The notes beneath the pieces were generated by a model. It saw only the letters and a program-made list of their open reading frames with translations. It was not told where the DNA came from and did not search any database. Shown here piece after piece: positions 16,803-25,221 of a stretch of 64,000 nt of DNA. The translations under genes were made by a program, and so were the position numbers. Origin of the DNA: JAJPIG01 sp035531675 (GTDB lineage: Bacteria; Desulfobacterota; Binatia; Binatales; Binataceae); NCBI GenBank assembly GCA_035531675.1, contig DATKSL010000010.1, forward strand, positions 1-64,000, given 5' to 3'. The stretch's first letter is position 1. Each line of letters starts with the position of its first letter.

Positions 16803-18617
16803 GTGAGTGCTGAGGCGAGCCGCGGCGACCGCATGAACGCCGCAGACGCGGCGGCGCAGGTCATCGAAACCACGCCGCGCGCGATCGTGCTCGGCCTGCT
16901 GCTGGCGCTGATCCTCGGCGCCGCCAATGCCTACCTGGGACTGTTCGCCGGGATGACGGTCTCGGCCAGTATCCCCGCTGCGGTCATCTCGATGGCGGTG
17001 CTGCGCGCACTGGGCGGCGCGACGGTGCTCGAGAACAACCTGGTCCAGACCATCGCTTCGGCGGGCGAAGCGGTCGCTGCCGGCGCGATCTTCACCTTTC
17101 CCGCGCTCGTGATCCTTGGTTATCGTGGCGCGCTCTCCTACTGGCACGTCACGCTGCTGTGCCTGGCCGGCGGCATCATGGGCAGTTGGCTGATCGTCTT
17201 TCTGCGCCGCGCCTATATCCAGGAGGAGCGGCTGCCGTTTCCGGAGGGTGTCGCATGCGCCGAGGTGTTGCGCGCCGGAGAGGTTGTCGGTCGCGCGATG
17301 CCGCTGGTGTGGGGCGGTGCAATTGCGGCGGCGGCCAAGGCGGCACAGGAGATCGGCGGATTCGTTCCACGCTCGATCGCCGGGGCGCGCTGGATCGCAG
17401 GCGGCGCCTTCTCCATCACCGTTAATCTTTCGGGCGCGCTGCTCGGCGTCGGCTATATCGTCGGAATCCGCATCGCGATGCTGGTCTTCGCCGGCGGCGT
17501 GCTCGGCAATCTGCTGATAATTCCGCTCGCCAGCTCGCTGCATCCGGACTTGCGCAAGCTCTCCGCCGAGGCCGCCGCGTACGCGCTCTGGAGCGGTCAG
17601 ACGCGTTACCTGGGCGTGGGTGCGATGCTGGTCGGCGGACTGACCACGATTTGGCGGCTGCGCGCGCGCGTCGCCCATGCGGCCCGCGAAAGCTTGCGGC
17701 TGATTCGCGGCGGTCAGCACGCGATCGCCACCACGCGCGAGGATACCGACATCTCGACTCCAACGGTGATGGCGGCCGTCGCGCTCTGCGTCCCGGCCAT
17801 GTTCGCAATCGCCTGGCTGTTGTCCGGCCGTATCTGGCTCAGCGCCGTGCTGGCGATAGTGCTGGTGATGCTGGCGTTTTTCGGCGCCGCGATCGCCGGC
17901 TACCTGACCGGGCTGGTCGGGGCCTCGAACAATCCGGTCTCCGGAGTGACCGTGATCGTGTTGCTGGGCGTGGCGATGCTGCTGAAGTTCGCGGGCCTGG
18001 ATGCGGCCGCGGGGGCGCGGCTTGCGATCATGACCGGGGCCGTGGTCTGTACCGCCTCCGCGATGGCCGGCGACTCGTTGCACGACCTCGCGACCGGCTA
18101 CCACGTCGGCGCGACGCCGCGAGCTTTGGAGATCGGCGTGATGCTCGGCGCGGTCGCCTCCTCGTTCGTGATGGCGCCGGTGCTGAAGCTGCTGATCAAT
18201 GCTTACGGAATTGCCGGCGTCGGGAACGCCGGACCCGGCGCGCTGCCCGCCCCGCAGGCTTTCCTGATGGCCGGCGTGACGCGCGGGGTGTTCGGCGGCA
18301 ACCTGCCGTGGACGATGATCGGAATCGGCGCCGCTCTCGCGATCGTTCTGGCGGTCCTCGATCGATGGCTGGAGCAGAGCGGGCGTACGTTCCGCACGCC
18401 GGTGATGCCGGTCGCGCTGGGACTCTACCTGCCGTTTGGCCTGGCGATCACGATCCTGGCCGGCGCGCTGGCCACCCTCCTGCCGAGCCGCGAAGCGGGT
18501 GCGCCACGCGGCAGCGGGCTCTTGTTCGCCGCCGGGTTGATCGCAGGCGAGGCTCTGATGGGCGTCGCGAGCGGGGCGCTTATCACGATGGGCGTGCGGC
18601 TGCCGCTGGCGGGATGA
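16803..18617 (+). CDS. OPT-family oligopeptide/metal-chelate transporter
   Basis: 604 aa, polytopic inner-membrane protein with at least 12 hydrophobic segments. The first segment has the family-like sequence LGLFAGMTVSASIPAAVISM, and RLPFPEGVACAEVL sits in the loop after helix 4, a hallmark of prokaryotic OPT proteins; SNNPVSGVTVIVLLG is also characteristic. The family moves oligopeptides or metal chelates by proton coupling. The start is GTG 16803 or ATG 16833. It begins 21 nt after the rhodanese-like gene, so it is likely cotranscribed. Confidence 0.87.
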   Translation: MSAEASRGDRMNAADAAAQVIETTPRAIVLGLLLALILGAANAYLGLFAGMTVSASIPAAVISMAVLRALGGATVLENNLVQTIASAGEAVAAGAIFTFPALVILGYRGALSYWHVTLLCLAGGIMGSWLIVFLRRAYIQEERLPFPEGVACAEVLRAGEVVGRAMPLVWGGAIAAAAKAAQEIGGFVPRSIAGARWIAGGAFSITVNLSGALLGVGYIVGIRIAMLVFAGGVLGNLLIIPLASSLHPDLRKLSAEAAAYALWSGQTRYLGVGAMLVGGLTTIWRLRARVAHAARESLRLIRGGQHAIATTREDTDISTPTVMAAVALCVPAMFAIAWLLSGRIWLSAVLAIVLVMLAFFGAAIAGYLTGLVGASNNPVSGVTVIVLLGVAMLLKFAGLDAAAGARLAIMTGAVVCTASAMAGDSLHDLATGYHVGATPRALEIGVMLGAVASSFVMAPVLKLLINAYGIAGVGNAGPGALPAPQAFLMAGVTRGVFGGNLPWTMIGIGAALAIVLAVLDRWLEQSGRTFRTPVMPVALGLYLPFGLAITILAGALATLLPSREAGAPRGSGLLFAAGLIAGEALMGVASGALITMGVRLPLAG

Positions 18618-18780
18618 GCAGCGCCGCCGCGGGGCATTTCCCTGCCCCTGACGAAATCGCCAAGCCGTTAACAATTCGCCGCAATATCAGGCTTGACCCA
18701 GCTTAAGTTCGCGCCATAAAGTTCAAGGGATTGCTAAAGCGAAATTCTGCAAGGGGTACCTAAGCGTATAACGGTTAATT

Positions 18781-19395
18781 ATGCCTCGTGTGAAGCAAGC
18801 GCTGATCTTTTTCGCTGTCGCATCGGCCGGACTGGCGTTGCTGATGGCGACGTCGGCTTACGCCGGTCTGGGGGGAGTCCCGGGCGGAAACGGACGACCA
18901 TTATTCGAGTTCGGCCTCCTTGGTTCGGGCGCCCTGACCAGCAGTTGCGATTCGCAGGCAGGCACTTGCAGTTCGAGTCTCGAGGCACTGGTCAACGGTA
19001 ACGTGATCCGCAAAGGCGCGACCTTTACCGACAGCATGACCTGGAGCCTCAGTTCCGAAATTGCCAGCGCCGGCCAGAGCTGCTTCGTGGCGACTGGCAC
19101 CGGGTCGATCGTCACCCGGCGCGGCGACCAGATTAATTACCTGTTCAACGGCCTGCTGTGCGGAAATAGCGAGACCTTCATCCCCAGCAGCCTCAATGCG
19201 ACTTATGTCGTGAGCGGTGGAACCGGGCGCTTTGCCAACTCCGTCGGCTCCGGAAACTTCACGCAAAACAATTTCATGGTCGGTAGCGTTCCCGTGGATC
19301 ATCAAAAGCCGGGCGCAACGGTTACCAACGGTCCGGCCGGCATCGTCCGTTTCGATGGACTACTGACGGCCAGGAGATTTTCCTCCGCCAGGTGA
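18781..19395 (+). CDS. Secreted protein of unknown function, paralogue 1
   Basis: 204 aa with a signal peptide (basic start, ALIFFAVASAGLALLMATSAYA, cleavage near residue 28). The mature part is Gly/Ser/Thr-rich and beta-like, with Cys in SSCDSQAGTCSSSL, SCFVATGTG and GLLCGN, able to form disulfides, and blocks TGTGSIVTRRGDQ and VVSGGTGRFANSVGSG. The next gene shares all of these blocks, so the two form a tandem family. I do not recognise a named domain; the GGTGRFA pattern recalls surface or allene-oxide-cyclase-like beta barrels, which is only an impression. No ribosome site precedes the ATG. Confidence 0.7.
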   Translation: MPRVKQALIFFAVASAGLALLMATSAYAGLGGVPGGNGRPLFEFGLLGSGALTSSCDSQAGTCSSSLEALVNGNVIRKGATFTDSMTWSLSSEIASAGQSCFVATGTGSIVTRRGDQINYLFNGLLCGNSETFIPSSLNATYVVSGGTGRFANSVGSGNFTQNNFMVGSVPVDHQKPGATVTNGPAGIVRFDGLLTARRFSSAR

Positions 19396-19431
19396 TAGGG
19401 CTGGCGGCGGCGCAGCATAGCGATCTGGAAA

Positions 19432-19995
19432 ATGACTTTCTCGAAAGCAGCCATCAGCGTGCTTGCGGCGCTGGCGCTCGGCGTCCTGGTTGGATCGGCG
19501 GCGGCGCGCGCTCAGGCAGTGGGTCCCTCGCCGATCCCGGGGCAAACCTTGTTTCTGTTCTCTTTCATCGGCTCCGGCCCATCGAGCGTCGCCTGCGACG
19601 AGGGGGGTAATTGCACCTCGACCTTCACCGGCATCGCCAATGGCAGCGCTATCGGCCGCCAGGCAGCGGTCTCATCAAGCTTCAGTTGGAGCACCGCCAA
19701 CGGCGGCATCGTCAGCGCCGGGAACATCTGCTATCTGGCGGCGGGTACGGGAACCATGACGACCCGGCGCAAGGGTCAACTGGATTTCGCCCAGGTCGGC
19801 CTGCTGTGCGGCCCGATCGATGGCTTTTCGCCCGCTGAGTTCAACGGCAATTTCATTATCACCGGCGGAACCAGGAAATTCGCCGCCTCGATCGGCGGTG
19901 GCAGCGCAACCGCCAGCAGCGATTCCGGCGGCTTCGTGCTCCTGTTCGGCGAGGGCTCGCTGACCTGGAAGGGCAAAGCGCCTCCAGCCGGCTGA
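19432..19995 (+). CDS. Secreted protein of unknown function, paralogue 2
   Basis: 187 aa with a signal peptide (SVLAALALGVLVGSAAARAQA). It is paralogous to the preceding gene: matching blocks are FSFIGSGP, ACDEGGNCTSTFTGIANGSAIG, SWSTANGGIVSAGNICYLAAGTG, TMTTRRKGQ, VGLLCGP, FNGNFIITGGTRKFAASIGGGSAT. The Cys positions are conserved between the two (CDxxxxxC, CY/CF, LLCG). Only 36 bp separate the genes, so this is a tandem duplication, probably exported to the periplasm or surface. Function unknown. Confidence 0.7.
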   Translation: MTFSKAAISVLAALALGVLVGSAAARAQAVGPSPIPGQTLFLFSFIGSGPSSVACDEGGNCTSTFTGIANGSAIGRQAAVSSSFSWSTANGGIVSAGNICYLAAGTGTMTTRRKGQLDFAQVGLLCGPIDGFSPAEFNGNFIITGGTRKFAASIGGGSATASSDSGGFVLLFGEGSLTWKGKAPPAG

Positions 19996-20152
19996 CGATT
20001 TGTCTGACGTCGTCCAAGCCGGATTTTTCGGGCGCTCGATGACCGCGGAGTAAGCTCGCGCCGGCCCGCAAAAGTTCCGTGCAGCACAAAGAGGCAGGGT
20101 CTATCCGGGACCATCTGGACGTCCGCCCACCAGTTAGTGTACGCGGAACACG

Positions 20153-22687
20153 ATGACGACCATCGAGCAGCCGCCCGTGGCAGAAGGCCTTTCGAGCGCT
20201 GAGGCGCGGGCGCGGCTGGCCCGTTTCGGGCTGAATTCGATGGTTCCCCGCGTCCGCTTCGGGCGCCTCCGCGCGCTGCTCGGCACGCTGCTCGATCCGA
20301 TGGCGACCATGCTGCTGGTCGCCGCCGCTATCTACCTGCTCCTCGGGGAACGGCGCGACGCGACGATTCTCGGCGTCGCCGCGCTGGCGGTATTCGCAGT
20401 CGACGTGATGATGGAGGCGCGCTCGAGCCGCGCGCTAAGCGCCTTGGCGGGCGCCGTGAAACCGCGCACGCGGGTAATCCGCGACGGCCGCGAGGTCGAG
20501 GTCATGACCGAGGCGCTGGTCCCCGGCGACTTCATCGTGATCGGCGAAGGTGACGTGATTCATGCCGACGGGGTGGTGCGATGGGCGGCGAACCTGGCGA
20601 TCGACGAATCGCTGCTGAGCGGCGAAGCCGAACCCCGCGACAAGCAAGCCTATGCCGGTCCGGCCGGCGACGCGCACGACGACCGCCACCTGCTGTTGGC
20701 CGGATCGACCGCGCTCAGCGGTCATGGCTACGGCGAAATCGTCGCCACCGGGATGCGTACGCGTTACGGCGAAATCGCGCGGCTGGTGGCCGAGGCGCCG
20801 CTCGAGGCGGCGCCGCTGGAGCGCAAGATCGCGCGGGTCGCGCGCGCCCTGCTGATGGTCGCGGCGCTGGTGGCCGGCGCGATCTTTCTGCTCCGCTGGC
20901 TCGGCGGCGGAGCGTCGCCGGCACAGTCGTTCCTTTACGCGATCACGGTCGCGATCTCGGCGGTGCCCGAGGAGTTCCCGCTGGTCTTCACGCTCTTCCT
21001 CACCCTGGGCGCCTGGCGACTGGCAGGCCGCGGGGTGCTGGTGCGGCGCCTGGCGGCGATCGAAACGCTCGGTTCGACCACCGTGATCTGCCTCGACAAG
21101 ACCGGCACGCTCACCCATGGCCGCTACCAACTCGACCATCACCGCCCCATCGGCGATTCGGTAAGCGAACAGGAACTGCTCGAGGCGGCCGCGCTCGCCT
21201 GCGAGCTGCGCGCGGCCGATCCGCTCGAACAGGCGATCCTCGCCCACTGTCGAGAGCATGGCGTGGATGTCGAGGCGATACATGAGCAGTGGCGGCTCGC
21301 GATCGACTACCCGTTCGAAATGGCCGGCAAACACATGTCGCACGTCTGGATGGCGAAATCCGCGGGCGCCAGCCACGGCGCACAGGCGCGAATCGTCGCC
21401 AAGGGGGCGCTGGAGGGAATCCTCGCGCACTGCGCGCTCGAAGACGGCGAGCGTCAACGGATCGAGACCGCCAACGCGGAGCTGGCGAATCGCGGCATGC
21501 GGGTGCTGGCGGTCGCCGGCCGCTTTGGGAGCGGCGCGGGGGCGGACGGATTCAATGGCGATCGCGAGCACGACGAGCGCGGGCTGCTGCTCTACGGACT
21601 ACTCGGCTTCGTCGATCCGATACGGCCCGAGGCGCGGCAGATGGTGGCCGAATGCGCCCGCGCCGGTATCCGCATCAAGCTCATCACCGGCGACCATCCC
21701 CTGACTGCCCACGCGATCGCCGAGGCCGCCGGGATAGCGCACGACGATGAACTGATCCTGATCGGCGAGGATCTCGCACGGCTGGCGCCCGACGAGCTGG
21801 CGCGCGCCGCGGCGAAGGCCGCGATCTTCGCCCGGGTGCGGCCCGAGGACAAGTACGCGATCGTCGACGCGCTGGTGCGGGCCGGCGAAATCGTCGCGAT
21901 GACGGGCGACGGGATCAACGATGCGCCGGCGCTCAGCCGCGCCAGTATCGGCATCGCGATGGGCCGGCGCGGGACCGAGGTCGCGCGGGGCGCCGCCTCG
22001 CTGGTGCTGCTCGACGACGATCTCGGCGCGCTCAGCGCTACGGTTCGCGAGGGCCGGCGCGTGTTCGCGAATCTGCAGCGCGCCTTTCGCTATTTGATCG
22101 GTTTCAAGGTGATGGTGATAAGCCTGGCGGTGCTCGCGCCGCTGCTGGGGCTGCCGATCCTGCTGATGTTGGTGCAGTTGGTGTGGCTCGAGATGATCGT
22201 GCATCCGGTCTCAGCCGTCGCCCTCGAATCCGACCCCGGTTCGGAATCGCTGATGGACGCGCCACCGCGCGATCCCGCTGCTCCGCTGATCGCAACCGGC
22301 GCTGCGCTGCGCTCGATCCTGTCCGGCGCGCTGCTTGCCGCCGGAGCGTTGGCGATTTACGCCACGCGGCTTTCCGGCGGCGGTCCGTACGCGCGTGGGG
22401 TCGCGATGGCGGTGGTGATCGGCGGGAGTCTCGCGATGGTGTGGGCCGAGCTGGCCGGGAGCGAACCCTGGTGGCGGGTGCGGATGCCGCGCGCGCTCCG
22501 TTTCTGGGCGGTGCTGGCGATGGTCGCCGCCAGTGTGCCGATTTGCATGACCGTGCCGATGCTCGCCGAGGTGCTGCAGATGCGCCCGATCAAGCCGCAA
22601 GACTGGCTGCTCGCCGCCGCCATCGTGGCCGGCGCAACCGGCTGGCGCGCCTTCGGCACGCGCTGGTTCGACACCTCGCAGCCCTGA
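20153..22687 (+). CDS. P-type cation-transporting ATPase
   Basis: 844 aa inner-membrane pump. An N-terminal cation-ATPase domain (GLSSAEARARLARFGLNSM) is followed by two helices and an actuator with LLSGEAEP where most relatives read TGES (Glu kept). The membrane segment AVPEEFPLVFTLF replaces the usual PEG motif. The phosphorylation site is CLDKTGTLTHG, the nucleotide domain has KGALEGIL, and the hinge is TGDGINDAPALSRASIGIAMG. The C-terminal four-helix region is present. It looks like the P2 (Ca/Mn/other cation) class; the ion cannot be assigned. ATG 20153; upstream is ~150 bp without a gene. Confidence 0.92.
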   Translation: MTTIEQPPVAEGLSSAEARARLARFGLNSMVPRVRFGRLRALLGTLLDPMATMLLVAAAIYLLLGERRDATILGVAALAVFAVDVMMEARSSRALSALAGAVKPRTRVIRDGREVEVMTEALVPGDFIVIGEGDVIHADGVVRWAANLAIDESLLSGEAEPRDKQAYAGPAGDAHDDRHLLLAGSTALSGHGYGEIVATGMRTRYGEIARLVAEAPLEAAPLERKIARVARALLMVAALVAGAIFLLRWLGGGASPAQSFLYAITVAISAVPEEFPLVFTLFLTLGAWRLAGRGVLVRRLAAIETLGSTTVICLDKTGTLTHGRYQLDHHRPIGDSVSEQELLEAAALACELRAADPLEQAILAHCREHGVDVEAIHEQWRLAIDYPFEMAGKHMSHVWMAKSAGASHGAQARIVAKGALEGILAHCALEDGERQRIETANAELANRGMRVLAVAGRFGSGAGADGFNGDREHDERGLLLYGLLGFVDPIRPEARQMVAECARAGIRIKLITGDHPLTAHAIAEAAGIAHDDELILIGEDLARLAPDELARAAAKAAIFARVRPEDKYAIVDALVRAGEIVAMTGDGINDAPALSRASIGIAMGRRGTEVARGAASLVLLDDDLGALSATVREGRRVFANLQRAFRYLIGFKVMVISLAVLAPLLGLPILLMLVQLVWLEMIVHPVSAVALESDPGSESLMDAPPRDPAAPLIATGAALRSILSGALLAAGALAIYATRLSGGGPYARGVAMAVVIGGSLAMVWAELAGSEPWWRVRMPRALRFWAVLAMVAASVPICMTVPMLAEVLQMRPIKPQDWLLAAAIVAGATGWRAFGTRWFDTSQP

Positions 22688-22784
22688 ACCATCTGCGCTG
22701 CTGCGGTCCGACTTGTTGCGCGCCGGCGAGGGCAGGGCGACTCTGGCGATCGCAAGAGGCATACGAATCAGGGATGATATCGAT

Positions 22785-23441
22785 ATGAGATCGCCAGCCT
22801 TATGGATCGCGGCCGCGGCCGTGGCGATGCTCACCGTCGGCGTCTCGGGATGCCGACCGCAGACGGCGGCGACGCCGGCGACCTCGACCATCGCGCCGCT
22901 GCAAACCCAGGTGATCGTCTTCAAGCCGGCGGTGCCTGCCGACGTCGAGGAGGGCGGCCGCTGCTGGACCGACTCGATCGCCGTGAGCCGGCCGGGCGCA
23001 TGGCGATGCATGCGCGAGAATTTCATCTACGACCCTTGTTTCGAGGTCAGCGGCCAGCCCCGGCAGGTGGTCTGCGGCGCGGACCCCGCCAAGGGCGATC
23101 ACGGCTTCCTGCTTAAGCTTACCGAACCGCTGCCGGCTCCCGCCCCGTCGAGCGATAAATCGGCGCAACCCTGGCTTATCGAGCTGGCGGACGGATCAAT
23201 CTGCCAGGCGGCGACCGGCACGATGGCCGCGATCGAGGGCGAGTCGGTTCGCTATCCGTGCTCCGGCCCCAAGTCGCAGGCCGGATCGCAGCCGGTTTAC
23301 ACGGGGCTGCTGGGTACGATGTATCCGGGCAAGGTGTGGAGCGCCGACCAGGTCTGGTTCACCGTCGAGCCGACCGAGGCCGGCCTGCCGTTCAAGCTGC
23401 TCAAGCGTGAGACGGTGGCGATTCGCCGCCTGTGGGAGTGA
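22785..23441 (+). CDS. Putative lipoprotein
   Basis: 218 aa. Starts MRSPALWIAAAAVAMLTVGVSGC: hydrophobic segment and Cys at residue 23 in a lipobox-like VSGC context, so probably lipid-anchored. The mature part contains several Cys (GGRCWTDS, WRCMREN, YDPCFEV, VCGADP, ICQAATG, YPCSGP) suggesting disulfides, and lacks a recognised domain. ATG 22785 is preceded by AGGGA. It follows the P-type ATPase by ~100 bp in the same direction; a functional link is not shown. Confidence 0.72.
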   Translation: MRSPALWIAAAAVAMLTVGVSGCRPQTAATPATSTIAPLQTQVIVFKPAVPADVEEGGRCWTDSIAVSRPGAWRCMRENFIYDPCFEVSGQPRQVVCGADPAKGDHGFLLKLTEPLPAPAPSSDKSAQPWLIELADGSICQAATGTMAAIEGESVRYPCSGPKSQAGSQPVYTGLLGTMYPGKVWSADQVWFTVEPTEAGLPFKLLKRETVAIRRLWE

Positions 23442-23472
23442 AGCGCGCCGATGACCGCGCGCCACGCCGTCG

Positions 23473-24216
23473 CTAGTCGAGGCTGTCGTCGATTCGGGCG
23501 CGGCCGTTGCGCGCCATGCTGACGTAGCTCAGGATGTGACGCCTCAGTTCCGACTGGATCTCGTCGATCGAGCCGCGCGCGTCGATACTGATAAACCCGA
23601 ACTCGTCGGCCAGCCGCTTGTACTCGTCGATAATCTGCCGCTGATAGCGCTGGAACGACTCGAAGATGTCGCTGCCGAGCGCCAGGTGCATCCCGGACTC
23701 CCAATAGTCCATCCCTTTGCCCTGCACCACGCGCGGCACCAGCGTCTCGACGTCGATATCGAGATAGAAGACCAGGTCCGGAATCAGCGCCATCTGGAAC
23801 AGTTCGCGCGACCATGCCGGATCCGCGCCCATCACGGTGTTGCGCGCGAAAGCGGTGTACATGTAACGGTCGGCGATGACGATAAAGCCGGCCTGCAACG
23901 CCGGCAGGATCTCGTGCTCAAGGCGATCGGCGAAATCGGCCGCATACAGCAGGCTGAAAGTCGTGACGGTGAGCTGATGACCGGCCTTGGCCTCGTTGAT
24001 GGTCGCCGAGAGCAGCGGTGAGCGCGTCCATCCGGTATTGCTGACGGCGAAACCCTCGAGCTCCAGCCACGGCCGCAGCAACTCGATCTGGGTCGAGCGT
24101 CCGACCCCGTCGGTCCCCTCGACGACGATCAGGTGGCCGGGCAGCGGACGTTCCTCGAGGTAGGGCAGCCCGTGCCCGTACCAGCGCTTGCCGTTATTTC
24201 CCGGATGATTGTTCAT
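23473..24216 (-). CDS. Thymidylate kinase-like protein, paralogue with variant P-loop (GVGRST)
   Basis: 247 aa P-loop kinase of the thymidylate-kinase family, which phosphorylates dTMP to dTDP. The P-loop reads VEGTDGVGRSTQ, with Arg where canonical Tmk has Lys (GxGKST). The DRY block is ADRYMYTAFARN and the base-binding region is FSLLYAADFADR. The C-terminal lid is changed (VVQGKGMDYWESGM). ATG 24216 lies inside the 3' end of the next gene upstream (23-nt overlap), so the pair is translationally coupled. It may be a true Tmk or a kinase for another nucleotide-like or polyphosphate substrate. Confidence 0.8.
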   Translation of the reverse strand: MNNHPGNNGKRWYGHGLPYLEERPLPGHLIVVEGTDGVGRSTQIELLRPWLELEGFAVSNTGWTRSPLLSATINEAKAGHQLTVTTFSLLYAADFADRLEHEILPALQAGFIVIADRYMYTAFARNTVMGADPAWSRELFQMALIPDLVFYLDIDVETLVPRVVQGKGMDYWESGMHLALGSDIFESFQRYQRQIIDEYKRLADEFGFISIDARGSIDEIQSELRRHILSYVSMARNGRARIDDSLD

Positions 24217-25021
24217 GAGCGCCACAGACCGGAGGACGCGCGTATTCGCGCAGCACCTCCTGCACCATCCTGCGGAACACGCGCTGCTGCGCCGGGATTT
24301 CGCCGGTCGCGTCGACGGTCTTGAATCCGTATTCGCCGGCGAGCTGATCGTAAATCTCCAGCACCCGGCTCTGGAACAGGCGGAAACTCTCCACCGGCTC
24401 GGTCGACAACCCGACATCCATCCCGGCCTCGTGATACTTGAGCTTGGCGCGGCCGGAAAGCAGCCGTTCGAGCGAAACCTCGATCGGGACGCGGAAGTAC
24501 AGCGTCAGGTCGGGCCGCGGCGCGAAATTGTAGACCGATCGAACCCAGCCCGGATGGACGCCGCGCGCGACGTCGCGGGCGAAGGCGGTGTAGACATAGC
24601 GATCCGCGAGCACGATCATCCCGCCCTTGAGCGGCGGCAGAATTTGATAGGTAAAACGATCGGCGAAGTCGACCGCATGCAGCAGGCTGAAGGTGGTGGG
24701 GGTGAGAAGATTCTTGCGCTTGCCGCGGCGCATCGCGTTGCGCACCAGGCGCGAGGAGTTCCATTCGGTGAAATAGACCGGATAGCCGCGCGCCCGCAGC
24801 CATCGCGCGACCAGCTGCAATTGCGTCGACTTGCCCGAACCGTCGATCCCCTCCACCGCGATGAGCCGGCCCGGATACGGATGCGGCGAATTCAGCAGGC
24901 TCTGCCGGGCACGACTCTCCGCAATCGTGGCGTGAGCGCCGTCGTGCGGATTGCCGGGCTGGTCGTAGGCAGGGGATGTCGAGGCGTTGCTGTCGGATCC
25001 ATTGTGGTCGAACGTGGACAT
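24194..25021 (-). CDS. Thymidylate kinase-like protein, paralogue with canonical P-loop
   Basis: 275 aa, 45-residue polar N-terminal extension, then LIAVEGIDGSGKSTQLQLVARW (canonical P-loop), TPTTFSLLHAVDFADR, LADRYVYTAFARD and a YHEAGMDVGLS lid region matching the lid of its neighbour. Same family as the downstream gene but clearly diverged. ATG 25021 was chosen; an in-frame start at 25081 would add 20 residues with no supporting signal. Its 3' end overlaps the next gene by 23 nt. One of the two presumably provides dTMP kinase activity; it cannot be told which. Confidence 0.82.
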   Translation of the reverse strand: MSTFDHNGSDSNASTSPAYDQPGNPHDGAHATIAESRARQSLLNSPHPYPGRLIAVEGIDGSGKSTQLQLVARWLRARGYPVYFTEWNSSRLVRNAMRRGKRKNLLTPTTFSLLHAVDFADRFTYQILPPLKGGMIVLADRYVYTAFARDVARGVHPGWVRSVYNFAPRPDLTLYFRVPIEVSLERLLSGRAKLKYHEAGMDVGLSTEPVESFRLFQSRVLEIYDQLAGEYGFKTVDATGEIPAQQRVFRRMVQEVLREYARPPVCGAHEQSSGK

Positions 25022-25221
25022 AGACTGACCGGCTCCGCGACCCCCGTGCTGAAGTGCGACGCATCGAACAGACATAAGCAAACCACAGCACGGTGGTTGC
25101 CGTCCAGCCGCTAGTCTATTCTCTGATGAACGGTCCCGAAAACCGATGGGAAACGCTGTTTTGATGACTGCGGTCTCGCAACCACTACGACCATCTCCGT
25201 GCGCGCCCGGATTCCCGCCCG

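Noticed and set aside
16791..18674. 627-codon minus-strand frame
   Set aside because: Antisense to the OPT transporter; composition (Gln/Arg/His-rich) typical of shadows.
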